Source: Lachnospiraceae bacterium
GTDB lineage: Bacteria; Bacillota; Clostridia; Lachnospirales; Lachnospiraceae
NCBI GenBank assembly: GCA_017470985.1
Contig: JAFUXA010000009.1
Span: forward strand, 104,889 to 168,888
Direction: 5' to 3'
DNA: 64,000 nucleotides
Shown: piece by piece, positions 54,803 through 64,000 of the stretch
Numbering within the stretch: position 1 is the first letter of the stretch
How the letters are laid out: each line of letters begins with the position of its first letter
Notes under the pieces: generated by a model
The model's database searches: none
The model's input: the letters and a program-made list of their open reading frames with translations, nothing else
Told to the model about the DNA's origin: nothing
Translations under genes and position numbers: made by a program

Positions 54803-55405
54803 ATGGACGTAGTATGTTTGGATTTAGAAGGTGTATTGGTTCCTGAGATTTGGATTGCATTTGCAGAGCAAAGTGGAATTCCTGAGTTGAAGAGAACTAC
54901 AAGAGATGAGCCTGATTATGATAAATTGATGAACTGGAGACTGGGCGTATTGAAGGAGCATGGTCTGGGATTGAAGGAGATTCAGGATACAATTGCGGAA
55001 ATTGATCCCCTTCCAGGAGCAAGAGAGTTCCTTGATGCCTTGAGAGCTGAGACACAGGTTATAATTATCAGCGACACATTTACCCAGTTTGCAAAGCCAC
55101 TTATGGAGAAATTAGGCTGGCCTACAATTTTCTGCAACGAGCTTGTAGTAGCAGAAAATGGTGAGGTTACCGGCTTTAAAATGCGTTGCGACAAATCTAA
55201 ATATACTACTGTAAAAGCTTTACAGTCATGCGGATTTGACACAATCGCATCAGGCGACAGTTTCAATGATTTGGGAATGATTGAAGCCAGCAAAGCGGGA
55301 TTTCTCTTTAGAACAACTGAGTCTATCAAGGCTGACTACCCTCAGTACGAAGCTTTTGAAGAATATGATGACTTACTTCATGCCATTGAGAAGGTTTTAA
55401 GTTAA
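54803..55405 (+). CDS. thrH: ThrH: phosphoserine phosphatase / homoserine phosphotransferase
   Basis: A 200-residue HAD enzyme beginning MDVVCLDLEGVLVPEIWIAF, the ThrH signature, with Asp7/Glu9 as catalytic pair. Motifs IIISDTFTQFAKPLMEKL, LGWPTIFCNEL, KMRCDKSKYTTVKAL and IASGDSFNDLGMIEAS complete the fold. ThrH dephosphorylates phosphoserine and can pass the phosphate to homoserine. No SerB is in the window, so it may complete serine synthesis here. Confidence 0.93.
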   Translation: MDVVCLDLEGVLVPEIWIAFAEQSGIPELKRTTRDEPDYDKLMNWRLGVLKEHGLGLKEIQDTIAEIDPLPGAREFLDALRAETQVIIISDTFTQFAKPLMEKLGWPTIFCNELVVAENGEVTGFKMRCDKSKYTTVKALQSCGFDTIASGDSFNDLGMIEASKAGFLFRTTESIKADYPQYEAFEEYDDLLHAIEKVLS

Positions 55406-55424
55406 ATATTTCAAATGTCAAAAT

Positions 55425-55457
55425 AACCACCTATTCTGTCTGTTTAGGTGGTTTTTT
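55425..55457 (+). terminator. Terminator after thrH
   Basis: Nine-base arms AACCACCTA and TAGGTGGTT with an 11-base loop, then TTTTG. Confidence 0.85.
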
Positions 55458-55572
55458 GTATATTTTTGTTCATTGAATAAGTTGTCTAAATACTTTATTA
55501 TAGTAAAGTGTGGTCTTGTAAAATAATAGGACTATTTTGAAGTATATTTTATAAATGAAAGGAAGTATTGGC

Positions 55573-56673
55573 ATGAATTACAAAATTGGTGTAATTCGTG
55601 GTGATGGTATTGGACCGGAAATTGTGACAGAGGCTGTAAAAGTGCTGGATGCAATTGCTGAAAAATATGGTCATACTTTCAACTACGAGGAGATTTTGAT
55701 GGGCGGATGTTCCATCGATGCAACAGGTGTTCCACTTACAGATGAGGCTATTGAAGCTGCAAAATCCTCGGATGCTGTACTTATGGGATCAATTGGTGGT
55801 AACACAGCAACTTCTCCATGGTATAAGCTGGCACCTGAACTTAGACCGGAGGCAGGCTTGTTAAAGATTCGCAAGGCATTGAATCTATTTGCAAATCTTA
55901 GACCTGCTTATCTATATGAGGAATTGAAGGAAGCATGTCCACTTCGTGAGGATATTATCGGAGATGGATTTGACATGATGATTATGCGTGAGCTGACAGG
56001 TGGATTGTATTTCGGTGAGAGAAATACTACCGAGGTGGATGGAGTTCTCACAGCTTGCGATACCTTGACATATAATGAAAATGAAATCAGACGAATTGCC
56101 AAGAGAGGATTTGACATTGCCATGAAGCGTCGCAAGAAAGTGACTTCAGTTGACAAGGCAAATGTGTTGGATTCTTCCAGATTATGGCGCAAGATTGTGG
56201 AGGAGGTTGCCGCAGATTATCCTGAGGTTACTTACGAGCACATGCTTGTAGACAATGCTGCAATGCAGTTAGTAAAAGATCCGAAGCAGTTCGATGTTAT
56301 TCTTACGGAAAATATGTTTGGAGATATTCTCTCAGACGAGGCCAGCATGGTGACAGGTTCAATCGGTATGTTGTCATCAGCCAGTCTCAATGAGACTAAG
56401 TTCGGTCTCTATGAGCCAAGTGGCGGTTCTGCTCCTGATATTGCAGGACAGGGTATTGCCAATCCGATTGCCACAATTCTATCGGCAGCCATGATGCTTC
56501 GATACAGCTTTGATTTGGATAAGGAAGCAGATGCTATTGAAAATGCTGTGAAGCAGGTGTTGAAAGACGGATATAGAACAATCGATATTATGCCTCAGGA
56601 AGCTGACAAGAGAGCCACTGTAACACAGGTTGGCACAGCCAAGATGGGCGATTTGATTGTGGAGAGATTATAG
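55573..56673 (+). CDS. leuB: 3-isopropylmalate dehydrogenase
   Basis: About 366 residues. It oxidises and decarboxylates 3-isopropylmalate with NAD+ in leucine synthesis. The N-terminus [74 protein letters not shown] and the final [22 protein letters not shown] are all standard. An ATG at 55555 is in frame, but AAAGGAAG follows it and places the start at 55573. It is followed by ilvD after 17 bases in a branched-chain cluster. Confidence 0.94.
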   Translation: MNYKIGVIRGDGIGPEIVTEAVKVLDAIAEKYGHTFNYEEILMGGCSIDATGVPLTDEAIEAAKSSDAVLMGSIGGNTATSPWYKLAPELRPEAGLLKIRKALNLFANLRPAYLYEELKEACPLREDIIGDGFDMMIMRELTGGLYFGERNTTEVDGVLTACDTLTYNENEIRRIAKRGFDIAMKRRKKVTSVDKANVLDSSRLWRKIVEEVAADYPEVTYEHMLVDNAAMQLVKDPKQFDVILTENMFGDILSDEASMVTGSIGMLSSASLNETKFGLYEPSGGSAPDIAGQGIANPIATILSAAMMLRYSFDLDKEADAIENAVKQVLKDGYRTIDIMPQEADKRATVTQVGTAKMGDLIVERL

Positions 56674-56690
56674 TATAGGGAGGAAATATT

Positions 56691-58355
56691 ATGCAGAGTG
56701 ATAACGCAAGAGCTGGTATGCAGCAGGCGCCAGCCAGAAGTTTGTTTAATGCTTTGGGATTCACCGGGGATGAAATGAAAAAACCTATGGTAGGTATTGT
56801 AAGTTCTTACAACGAGATAGTACCTGGCCATATGAATATTGATAAGATTGTAGATGCAGTGAAAATGGGAGTTGCTGAGGCTGGTGGAGTGCCAGTTGTA
56901 TTTCCAGCAATTGCTGTGTGTGATGGAATCGCCATGGGTCATGTGGGAATGAAATATTCTCTCGTAACAAGAGATTTGATAGCTGATTCCACAGAGTGTA
57001 TGGCTATTGCTCATCAGTTTGATGCTCTCGTTATGGTGCCAAACTGTGACAAGAATGTACCTGGACTTCTCATGGCAGCAGCTAGACTTAACCTGCCAAC
57101 AGTATTTGTCTCAGGTGGTCCAATGCTTGCAGGTCATGTACATGGACACAAGACTTCACTGTCTTCTATGTTTGAGGCGGTTGGTTCTTATGCAGCAGGA
57201 ACAATGACTGAGGAGGATGTTCTTGAGTATGAGAGAAAGACATGCCCAACCTGTGGATCATGTTCGGGAATGTATACAGCTAATTCCATGAACTGCCTGA
57301 CAGAGGCTCTTGGAATGGGACTTCCGGGAAATGGTACTATTCCTGCAGTATATTCTGAGAGAATTCGTCTGGCCAAGATGGCAGGCTATGCTGTTATGGA
57401 TTTATATAAGAGAAATATTAGAGCAAGAGATATCATGACCAAAGAGTCTATTCTCAATGCTCTTACAGTAGATATGGCACTTGGATGCTCAACTAATTCA
57501 ATGCTTCATTTGCCGGCAATTGCACATGAAATCGGATTCGATTTCGACATTGCATTTGCCAATCCTATTTCAGAGAAGACTCCAAACTTATGTCACTTGG
57601 CTCCAGCAGGTCCTACTTATATGGAGGACTTAAATGAGGCCGGCGGTGTATACGCAGTGATGAATGAGTTGAAGGAATTAGATTTATTGAATCTGGATTG
57701 TATGACAGTTACAGGCAAGACAATTGGAGAGGCAATTTCAGGTGCGGTAAATAGAAATCCTGAGGTTATCAGACCTCTTGATAATCCTTATTCTAAGACT
57801 GGAGGACTTGCAGTATTAAAGGGTAACCTGGCTCCTGACGGATCTGTTGTCAAGAGATCTGCAGTAGTGGAAGAAATGATGGTACATGAAGGCCCGGCCA
57901 GAGTATTTGACTGTGAGGAAGATGCTATTGCTGCTATAAAGGGTGGCAAGATTGTAGAGGGTGATGTGGTAGTCATCCGTTACGAAGGACCAAAGGGTGG
58001 CCCTGGAATGAGAGAGATGCTCAATCCTACATCAGCTATTGCAGGAATGGGACTTGGTTCATCCGTAGCACTTATTACAGATGGCCGTTTCTCAGGTGCA
58101 TCCCGTGGAGCATCTATTGGACATGTATCTCCAGAGGCAGCAGTTGGCGGACCAATCGCCCTTGTTGAGGAAGGTGACATTATCGCCATCGATATTCCAA
58201 ATATGAAGCTTGATATCAAGGTTTCTGATGAGGAGATGGAGGCTCGTCGCGCTAAGTGGCAACCTCGCGAACCAAAGGTTACAACAGGTTATGCAGCTCG
58301 CTATGCCAAGATGGTAACATCCGGCAACCGCGGCGCTATCTTAGAGCTTAAGTAG
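56691..58355 (+). CDS. ilvD: Dihydroxy-acid dehydratase
   Basis: A 554-residue Fe-S enzyme of valine/isoleucine synthesis. The cluster-ligand cysteines appear in [34 protein letters not shown] and the C-terminal [19 protein letters not shown] carries the substrate Ser. The start and length are normal and GGAGG precedes the ATG. The 3' gap to ilvB holds the large palindromic element. Confidence 0.96.
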   Translation: MQSDNARAGMQQAPARSLFNALGFTGDEMKKPMVGIVSSYNEIVPGHMNIDKIVDAVKMGVAEAGGVPVVFPAIAVCDGIAMGHVGMKYSLVTRDLIADSTECMAIAHQFDALVMVPNCDKNVPGLLMAAARLNLPTVFVSGGPMLAGHVHGHKTSLSSMFEAVGSYAAGTMTEEDVLEYERKTCPTCGSCSGMYTANSMNCLTEALGMGLPGNGTIPAVYSERIRLAKMAGYAVMDLYKRNIRARDIMTKESILNALTVDMALGCSTNSMLHLPAIAHEIGFDFDIAFANPISEKTPNLCHLAPAGPTYMEDLNEAGGVYAVMNELKELDLLNLDCMTVTGKTIGEAISGAVNRNPEVIRPLDNPYSKTGGLAVLKGNLAPDGSVVKRSAVVEEMMVHEGPARVFDCEEDAIAAIKGGKIVEGDVVVIRYEGPKGGPGMREMLNPTSAIAGMGLGSSVALITDGRFSGASRGASIGHVSPEAAVGGPIALVEEGDIIAIDIPNMKLDIKVSDEEMEARRAKWQPREPKVTTGYAARYAKMVTSGNRGAILELK

Positions 58356-58382
58356 TTCTAACAGTTATTTTGAATTACACCA

Positions 58383-58519
58383 GCATCCTGGCTGTATGTC
58401 TTTCACAGGAACATTACGAGCCCGAGCACTTGACGAGCAAGCTTATGCGAAGCGAGTCTAGTACTCCTGGTGCGAGTACGTAGCGGAAGCGTTCCTGCGT
58501 AGACATACAGCCAGGATGC
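58383..58519. repeat. 137-bp palindromic element in the ilvD-ilvB interval
   Basis: Perfect 19-base inverted arms GCATCCTGGCTGTATGTCT (58383-58401) and AGACATACAGCCAGGATGC (58501-58519) enclose a GC-rich core. The core holds smaller hairpins, for example GTACTC-GCACCAG-type arms GTACTC/GAGTAC around 58461-58480 and GGAAGCGTTCC. Bases 58462-58496 recur exactly, inverted, at 63966-64000. It looks like a small non-autonomous mobile or REP-like repeat; no protein frame is convincing. Confidence 0.85.
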
Positions 58520-58611
58520 GGATGGATAGAATAAACATTTTACAAGTACTTATAAGAGGTACGTGAATTTAAGAAGTATATTTATAAATCTTAGGGAAGG
58601 AAGTATATTAC

Positions 58612-60300
58612 ATGCAACTAACAGGATCACAAATAGTAATTGAGTGCTTGAAAGAACAGCGCGTCGATACTGTATTTGGCTATCCGGGTGGAGCAATCTT
58701 AAATGTCTATGATGAGCTCTACAAGCACAAGGACGAAATTCGACATGTGCTTACATCTCATGAGCAGGGCGCAAGCCATGCGGCAGATGGATATGCCAGA
58801 AGTACAGGAAAGGTTGGCGTGTGTCTGGCTACAAGTGGACCGGGAGCAACTAACCTGGTAACCGGAATTGCCACAGCATTTATGGATTCAGTTCCAATGG
58901 TGGCAATCACTTGTAATGTTACCGTGCCGCTTTTGGGCAAGGATAGTTTCCAGGAAGTGGATATTGCCGGTATTACAATGCCAATTACCAAGCACAACTT
59001 TATTGTGAAGGATGTCAATGAATTGGCCTTCACACTTAGAAGAGCATTTAACATAGCACAGTCAGGCAGACCTGGCCCTGTGCTTGTAGATATAACCAAG
59101 GATGTAACTGCTGCAAAGACAGACTTCACATTTGTGGAGGCTGAGCCCGTAGCAAGAACTCACGATATGCTTGAGGAGGACGAGATTGAGGATGCAATCG
59201 CACTTATCAAGAAATCCAAGAGACCTTACATATTCGTAGGTGGTGGAGCAGTTGTTTCTGAGGCAAATGCAGAATTGGAAGAATTTGCCAATCTCATAGA
59301 TGCCCCTGTATGTGACTCACTTATGGGTAAGGGAGCATTTGACGGAAATAATCCTAGATACACAGGAATGCTTGGAATGCATGGTACCAAGGTATCAAAC
59401 CTGGGAGTCAGCAATTGCGATTTGCTTATTGCAATTGGAACCAGATTCAGCGACAGAGTATTGGGAAATCCGAAGAAATTTGCCAAGCAGGCCAAGGTAT
59501 TGCAATTTGATATTGACCCTGCTGAGATCAACAAGAATGTGGTGGTCAATGCACAGGTAATCGGTGATGTGAAGCAGATTTTAGAGAGATTAAACTTCGA
59601 TTTAGAGCAGAAGAATAACAAGGAATGGATGGACAAAATTGCAGAGTTGAAGGCAGCTCATCCTGTGAAATATAATGACGCAGGTCTGTCTGGTCCTTAT
59701 GTAGTAGAAGAAATATACAAGCAGACCAAGGGTGATGCAATTATCACTACTGAGGTAGGACAGCATCAGATGTGGGCTGCACAGTATTATAAATATTCTC
59801 GATCTCATCAGCTTATAACATCCGGTGGACTTGGAACAATGGGATATGGTCTTGGAGCTGCCATTGGAGCCCAGGTTGGAAATCCGGATAAGCAGGTGGT
59901 AAATATTGCCGGAGACGGATGCTTCAGAATGAACATGAATGAAATCATTACAGCGGTGAAAGAACATTTACCACTTATAGAGGTGATTATAGACAACCAG
60001 GTGCTGGGAATGGTTCGCCAGTGGCAGGACCTCTTCTACGAGAAGAGATATTCCAACACAGTGCTTAGCGATAATGTGGATTATGTGAAACTGGTTGAGG
60101 CTATGGGAGCTACAGGTTACAAGGCGACAACCAAGGAAGAGTTCGCACAGTATTTCGCCAAGGCGCTGGAGGCTGATGGCCCGGTAGTTATAGATTGTGT
60201 AATTGATTGTGATGACAAGGTGTGGCCAATGGTTGCTCCTGGAACTCCAATTAGTGATAGTTTTGATGAAGAAGATTTAGCGAAGAAAGGAAACAAGTAA
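58612..60300 (+). CDS. ilvB: Acetolactate synthase large subunit
   Basis: A 562-residue ThDP enzyme condensing pyruvate with pyruvate or 2-ketobutyrate. It has VFGYPGGAILNVYDEL, the catalytic Glu in LTSHEQGASHAADGYAR, SGPGATNLVTGIATA, FQEVDIAGITMPITKHNF and the ThDP motif GDGCFRMNMNEIITAV. No small-subunit gene (ilvH/ilvN) is adjacent; it must lie elsewhere. The stop is one base before the serC start, implying coupling. Confidence 0.94.
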   Translation: MQLTGSQIVIECLKEQRVDTVFGYPGGAILNVYDELYKHKDEIRHVLTSHEQGASHAADGYARSTGKVGVCLATSGPGATNLVTGIATAFMDSVPMVAITCNVTVPLLGKDSFQEVDIAGITMPITKHNFIVKDVNELAFTLRRAFNIAQSGRPGPVLVDITKDVTAAKTDFTFVEAEPVARTHDMLEEDEIEDAIALIKKSKRPYIFVGGGAVVSEANAELEEFANLIDAPVCDSLMGKGAFDGNNPRYTGMLGMHGTKVSNLGVSNCDLLIAIGTRFSDRVLGNPKKFAKQAKVLQFDIDPAEINKNVVVNAQVIGDVKQILERLNFDLEQKNNKEWMDKIAELKAAHPVKYNDAGLSGPYVVEEIYKQTKGDAIITTEVGQHQMWAAQYYKYSRSHQLITSGGLGTMGYGLGAAIGAQVGNPDKQVVNIAGDGCFRMNMNEIITAVKEHLPLIEVIIDNQVLGMVRQWQDLFYEKRYSNTVLSDNVDYVKLVEAMGATGYKATTKEEFAQYFAKALEADGPVVIDCVIDCDDKVWPMVAPGTPISDSFDEEDLAKKGNK

Positions 60301-60301
60301 G

Positions 60302-61384
60302 ATGAGTAGAGTGTACAATTTTTCAGCAGGTCCTGCAGTGCTTCCTGAAGAGGTTTTGAGAGAAGCAGCAGAAGAAATGATGGACTACAGAGGTTGCGGA
60401 ATGTCTGTTATGGAGATGTCCCACAGATCCAAGGTGTTTGACGATATTATCAAAGAAGCTGAACAGGATATCAGAGATTTGATGAATATTCCTGACAACT
60501 ACAAAGTCTTATTCCTTCAGGGTGGTGCTTCACAGCAGTTTGCAGCAATCCCTATGAATCTTATGAAAAATAAGAAGGCTGGTTACATCGTAACTGGTCA
60601 GTGGGCTAAGAAGGCTTATCAGGAAGCTAAGTTATATGGTGAGGCAATTGAGCTTGCTTCATCTGCTGATGAGACTTTCTCATACATTCCTGATTGTTCA
60701 GATTTGGATATTCCAGATGATTTGGATTATGTATATATTTGTGAAAATAATACAATCTATGGAACTAAGTTCAAGACATTGCCAAATACTAAGGGCAAAG
60801 ATCTGGTGGCAGATGTATCATCATGCTTCCTTTCAGAGCCAATTGATGTATCTAAGTATGCAGTTGTATACGGCGGTGTTCAGAAAAATGTAGGTCCTGC
60901 AGGTATGGTTATCGTGATTATCAGAGAGGATCTCATTCGTGATGATGTACTTCCTGGCACACCAACAATGCTCAAGTACAAGACACAGGCTGACGCTGAT
61001 TCTCTGTACAACACACCTCCTTGCTACACAATCTACATCTGCGGTAAGGTATTCAAGTGGCTCAAGAAGATGGGCGGCCTTGAGGCTATGAAGGCTCATA
61101 ACGAGAAGAAGGCCAAAATCTTATACGACTTCTTGGACGAGAGCAAGATGTTCAAGGGAACTGTTAGAAAGGAAGACAGATCTCTCATGAATGTACCATT
61201 TGTTACAGGAGATGCAGATCTTGATGCCAAGTTCGTAGCAGAGGCCAAGGCAGCAGGTTTTGAAAACCTCAAGGGACATAGAACAGTTGGTGGTATGAGA
61301 GCTTCTATCTACAACGCAATGCCAATCGAGGGTGTTGAGAAGTTGGTAGAATTCATGAAGGATTTCGAGGCCAAGAATTCATAA
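60302..61384 (+). CDS. serC: Phosphoserine aminotransferase
   Basis: A 360-residue PLP enzyme of serine synthesis. It carries VYNFSAGPAVLPEEVL, LFLQGGASQQFAAIPMNL, the PLP Lys in VYGGVQKNVGPAGMVIVI and RAS-type GHRTVGGMRASIYNAMP at the C-terminus. It starts one base after the ilvB stop, behind GAAAGGAAA within ilvB's last codons. It converts 3-phosphohydroxypyruvate from SerA to phosphoserine. Confidence 0.96.
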   Translation: MSRVYNFSAGPAVLPEEVLREAAEEMMDYRGCGMSVMEMSHRSKVFDDIIKEAEQDIRDLMNIPDNYKVLFLQGGASQQFAAIPMNLMKNKKAGYIVTGQWAKKAYQEAKLYGEAIELASSADETFSYIPDCSDLDIPDDLDYVYICENNTIYGTKFKTLPNTKGKDLVADVSSCFLSEPIDVSKYAVVYGGVQKNVGPAGMVIVIIREDLIRDDVLPGTPTMLKYKTQADADSLYNTPPCYTIYICGKVFKWLKKMGGLEAMKAHNEKKAKILYDFLDESKMFKGTVRKEDRSLMNVPFVTGDADLDAKFVAEAKAAGFENLKGHRTVGGMRASIYNAMPIEGVEKLVEFMKDFEAKNS

Positions 61385-61463
61385 ATTATTTTGGAAAATA
61401 TTAACGGAAGTTGTAGATAATAATAGGGGTCATAGTATATTTTGGAGTTAAAAGGAGAAGATT

Positions 61464-62633
61464 ATGTTTTCATATAATTGTTTAAATCCTATTGCTGAAT
61501 GTGGTTTGGATTTGTTCAGCACAGATTACAAGAAGGTGGAGGATATCAACGAGGCTGATGCAGTTTTGGTTCGAAGCGCTTCTATGCATGACATGGATTT
61601 GCCGGAGAAGTTGGTAGCAGTTGCCAGAGCCGGCGCAGGTGTCAACAACATTCCTCTTGATAAATGTGCTGAGGAAGGAATCGTAGTATTTAACACACCA
61701 GGTGCCAATGCCAATGGTGTAAAAGAGTTGGTATTCGCAGGTATGCTTCTTGCATCAAGAGATATCGTGGGTGGTATTAAATGGTGTGAGGAAAATGCAT
61801 CTGACGAAAATATTGCCAAGTCTGCAGAGAAGGCTAAGAAGGCATTTGCCGGAACTGAGATTGCAGGCAAGAAGCTTGGTGTAATCGGACTTGGAGCTAT
61901 CGGTGTTCAGGTGGCAAATGCTGCTACACATCTTGGTATGGATGTGTACGGATTTGATCCATATATATCAGTAAATGCAGCATGGAACTTGAGCAGAAGC
62001 GTACATCATGTGAAGGATGTGGAGGACATCTATAGAGAATGTGATTTCATTACAATTCATGTGCCACTTCTTGATTCTACCAAGGGTATGATCAACAAGG
62101 ATGCGATTCAGCTTATGAAGAAAGGCGTAGTAATCTTGAACTTTGCCAGAGATCTGTTGGTTGATGAGCCTGCAGTACTGGACGGAATTGCAGCTGGCAA
62201 GATCAAGAAGTATGTAACTGATTTTGCAAATCCTACAACAGTTGGTCAGGAAGGCGTGATTCTCACACCTCACCTGGGAGCTTCCACTGCTGAGGCAGAG
62301 GACAACTGTGCAGTTATGGCAGTGAAGGAGATTGCTGATTATCTGGAAAATGGTAATATAACTCATTCAGTGAATTATCCTGACTGTAATATGGGTGTGT
62401 GCAAGACTGCTTCCCGTGTGGCTATCTTGCATAGAAACAACAAGGGTGTCATCGCTCAGTACACCAAGATTTTGGGCGACGCAGACATCAATGTAGCAGA
62501 CATGTTCAACAAGACTCGCGGCGATTACGCATATGCTCTTCTGGATTGTGATTCACCAATTCCTGCAGAGGTAGTTGAGAAGTTGTCTCACAGCGAGGAT
62601 GTAGTTAGAGTTCGTGTGGTAAAGAATTCCTAA
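61464..62633 (+). CDS. serA: D-3-phosphoglycerate dehydrogenase
   Basis: A 389-residue NAD-dependent dehydrogenase that starts serine synthesis. It has the Rossmann motif LGVIGLGAIGVQVANAATHLG, the catalytic Arg/Glu/His set (NFARDLLVDEPAVL and LTPHLGASTAEAEDNC) and a C-terminal ACT domain (RVAILHRNNKGVIAQYTKIL) for serine feedback. AAAGGAG precedes the ATG. It follows serC by about 79 bases, so serC-serA act in one pathway. Confidence 0.95.
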   Translation: MFSYNCLNPIAECGLDLFSTDYKKVEDINEADAVLVRSASMHDMDLPEKLVAVARAGAGVNNIPLDKCAEEGIVVFNTPGANANGVKELVFAGMLLASRDIVGGIKWCEENASDENIAKSAEKAKKAFAGTEIAGKKLGVIGLGAIGVQVANAATHLGMDVYGFDPYISVNAAWNLSRSVHHVKDVEDIYRECDFITIHVPLLDSTKGMINKDAIQLMKKGVVILNFARDLLVDEPAVLDGIAAGKIKKYVTDFANPTTVGQEGVILTPHLGASTAEAEDNCAVMAVKEIADYLENGNITHSVNYPDCNMGVCKTASRVAILHRNNKGVIAQYTKILGDADINVADMFNKTRGDYAYALLDCDSPIPAEVVEKLSHSEDVVRVRVVKNS

Positions 62634-62672
62634 AAGGGGATTTTGGGATCACATGTGAAATGGAGATAAAAT

Positions 62673-63920
62673 ATGGCGAAGGTATTACCATTTAATGGGA
62701 TTAGACCATCAAGGGAGAGTGCTGCAACTATTGCGGCTCTCCCTTATGATGTATATAACAGAAATGAAGCAGAAGCTGTCGTGGCCAAAAACCCGGACAG
62801 CTTCTTGGCAATTGATAGAGCAGAAACCAATTTCGATTCATCTGTAGGCACTTATGATGAAGTGGTCTATGAGAAGGCCCACGACCTGTTGTGGCAGTGG
62901 GTTGATGAAGGCAGATTTATAAGAGATGATAGAAAATGTTATTACCTGTACGAGTTGACTATGAATGGTAGAGCTCAGACTGGTATTGTAGCATGTGCCT
63001 CCATTGATGATTATGAAAATGGAATTATCAAGAAGCATGAAAATACCAGGGCTGAGAAGGAAGCGGACAGAATTCATCATGTGGATTCCTGCAATGCTCA
63101 GACTGGACCAATTTTTTTGGCTTATAAGGCTAGAAGAGAGATTGATGAAATAGTGGACAGAATCAAGACTTCCACAGAGCCGGAATATGATTTCGTATCA
63201 GATGATGGAATCGGCCATAGAGTCTATGTGATTGATTCTGATGAGGATGTGTCTGCTCTGGAAAATATTTTTGCTACAATGGATAGCATCTACATAGCTG
63301 ACGGTCACCATAGAGCAGCATCCGCTGTGAAGGTGGGGCAGAAGAGAAGACAGGAGCATCCAGGATTTACAGGGGATGAGGAATTCAATTATTTCCTGTC
63401 GGTACTGTTTCCGGATAATCAACTTATGATTATGGATTACAATCGAGTGGTTCGTGATTTAAATGGTTTGACTCCGGAAGAATTTGTTGAAGCAATTTCT
63501 GACAAAATGGATATAATAGAGATTGGGTCTCCTGAGGGAGAGCCAATTGCACCAACGAAAAAAGGTCAGGTGTCCATGGTCATTAATGGGACATGGTATC
63601 TGTTAGAATTTAGAGAACAAGATAAATCCTCAGATCCTGTGGAGGGATTGGATGTATCTATTTTGCAAAATGTTATTCTAAATCCAATTTTGGGAATTGC
63701 AGATCCTAAGACAGATGATAGAATAGACTTTGTAGGTGGAATTCGAGGACTGGGAGAATTAGAGCGTATATGCGAGCTTGATTGTAAGGTGGCATTTGCC
63801 ATGTATCCGACCAGCATCAGCGAACTTTTTGCAGTGGCTGACGCAGGGCGCCTCATGCCACCGAAGTCCACCTGGTTCGAACCGAAGCTTCGCAGTGGCT
63901 TATTCATCCACGAGATATAA
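62673..63920 (+). CDS. DUF1015-family protein
   Basis: A 415-residue cytoplasmic protein beginning FNGIRPSRESAATIAALPYDVYN, with FLAIDRAE, IHHVDSCNAQTGPIFLAY, IADGHHRAASAVK and DRIDFVGGIRGLGELER. These belong to the DUF1015 family, which often neighbours serA/serC in clostridia and is proposed, not shown, to act in serine metabolism. The ADGHHR motif suggests a catalytic or metal site. Function is unknown. Confidence 0.88.
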   Translation: MAKVLPFNGIRPSRESAATIAALPYDVYNRNEAEAVVAKNPDSFLAIDRAETNFDSSVGTYDEVVYEKAHDLLWQWVDEGRFIRDDRKCYYLYELTMNGRAQTGIVACASIDDYENGIIKKHENTRAEKEADRIHHVDSCNAQTGPIFLAYKARREIDEIVDRIKTSTEPEYDFVSDDGIGHRVYVIDSDEDVSALENIFATMDSIYIADGHHRAASAVKVGQKRRQEHPGFTGDEEFNYFLSVLFPDNQLMIMDYNRVVRDLNGLTPEEFVEAISDKMDIIEIGSPEGEPIAPTKKGQVSMVINGTWYLLEFREQDKSSDPVEGLDVSILQNVILNPILGIADPKTDDRIDFVGGIRGLGELERICELDCKVAFAMYPTSISELFAVADAGRLMPPKSTWFEPKLRSGLFIHEI

Positions 63921-63965
63921 CTTGTGATTAGGGGAGGTTGTTCCTGGTCCTACATATATCTTTTT

Positions 63966-64000
63966 AGGAACGCTTCCGCTACGTACTCGCACCAGGAGTA
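63966..64000. repeat. Inverted copy of the ilvD-ilvB repeat core, truncated by the window end
   Basis: These last 35 bases are the exact reverse complement of 58462-58496 (AGGAACGCTTCCGCTACGTA and onward). The flanking TCCTGGTCCTACATATATCT on the left is only loosely like the arm of the other copy. The match runs to the last base, so the element very probably continues beyond the window. Confidence 0.85.

Noticed and set aside
58383-58519. A tRNA or other known structured RNA gene in the ilvD-ilvB gap
   Set aside because: The element has nested hairpins but no cloverleaf with a TTC-type loop or CCA end; the outer 19-bp stem and second copy fit a repeat element better.

Overview
This is a low-GC Gram-positive chromosome segment, most likely from a butyrate-producing member of the Lachnospiraceae. 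The assignment rests on strong AGGAGG-type ribosome binding sites, a tryptophan T-box, clostridial gene types (HgdB/HgdC-like proteins, a CmpB-type membrane protein, ThrH, a butyryl-CoA:acetate CoA-transferase) and A/T-rich intergenic sequence. Nearly all genes are on the + strand; only a FakA-like fragment (11373-11687) and a DtxR/MntR-type regulator (52463-52846) are on the - strand. No rRNA, tRNA, phage, insertion sequence or CRISPR array was seen.

Layout. 0-5 kb: 3' end of an O-acetylhomoserine sulfhydrylase gene, a chemoreceptor, a small membrane peptide, a K+ channel and MscL. 4.3-8.3 kb: a sugar module (AraC regulator, fucose-isomerase-family enzyme, xylulokinase). 8.4-11.7 kb: HAD phosphatase, exonuclease III, MATE exporter and an orphan FakA-like domain. 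11.8-15 kb: copper resistance, with CsoR and CopA under a promoter carrying two near-perfect CsoR-type operators; the CopA C-terminal metal domain has its own in-frame start and Shine-Dalgarno sequence. 15-26 kb: aminotransferase, glycosyltransferase, butyryl-CoA:acetate CoA-transferase, LemA/DUF3137 pair, acetyltransferase, RlmD-like methyltransferase, GPH transporter and a second chemoreceptor. 26-33.5 kb: a rearranged trp operon (T-box, trpD, trpC, a 74-bp tandem repeat array, a trpF-trpB fusion, trpA, trpE, trpG). 33.6-41 kb: a galactoside module (AraC regulator, ABC transporter, GH2 beta-galactosidase). 41-43.2 kb: three housekeeping or unknown genes.

43.5-52.4 kb holds the most unusual locus. 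It encodes a CooC-like nickel ATPase, two HgdB-type [Fe-S] dehydratase-like subunits, an HgdC-type ATP-dependent activator, a 55-residue membrane peptide, a protein that matches only the middle domain of acetyl-CoA synthase, a 963-residue Fe-S/flavin oxidoreductase and, after a terminator, a HypA-like nickel chaperone. No CODH, full acetyl-CoA synthase or hydrogenase gene is present in the window. The combination suggests an ATP-driven low-potential redox system with a nickel or nickel-iron component; its substrate is unknown.

52.4-64 kb: amino-acid synthesis: cysK with an Rrf2 regulator, thrH, leuB, ilvD, ilvB, serC, serA and a DUF1015 gene. SerA, SerC and ThrH could complete serine synthesis, which feeds CysK. 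A 137-bp imperfectly palindromic element lies between ilvD and ilvB, and 35 bp of its core recurs, inverted, at the last base of the window.
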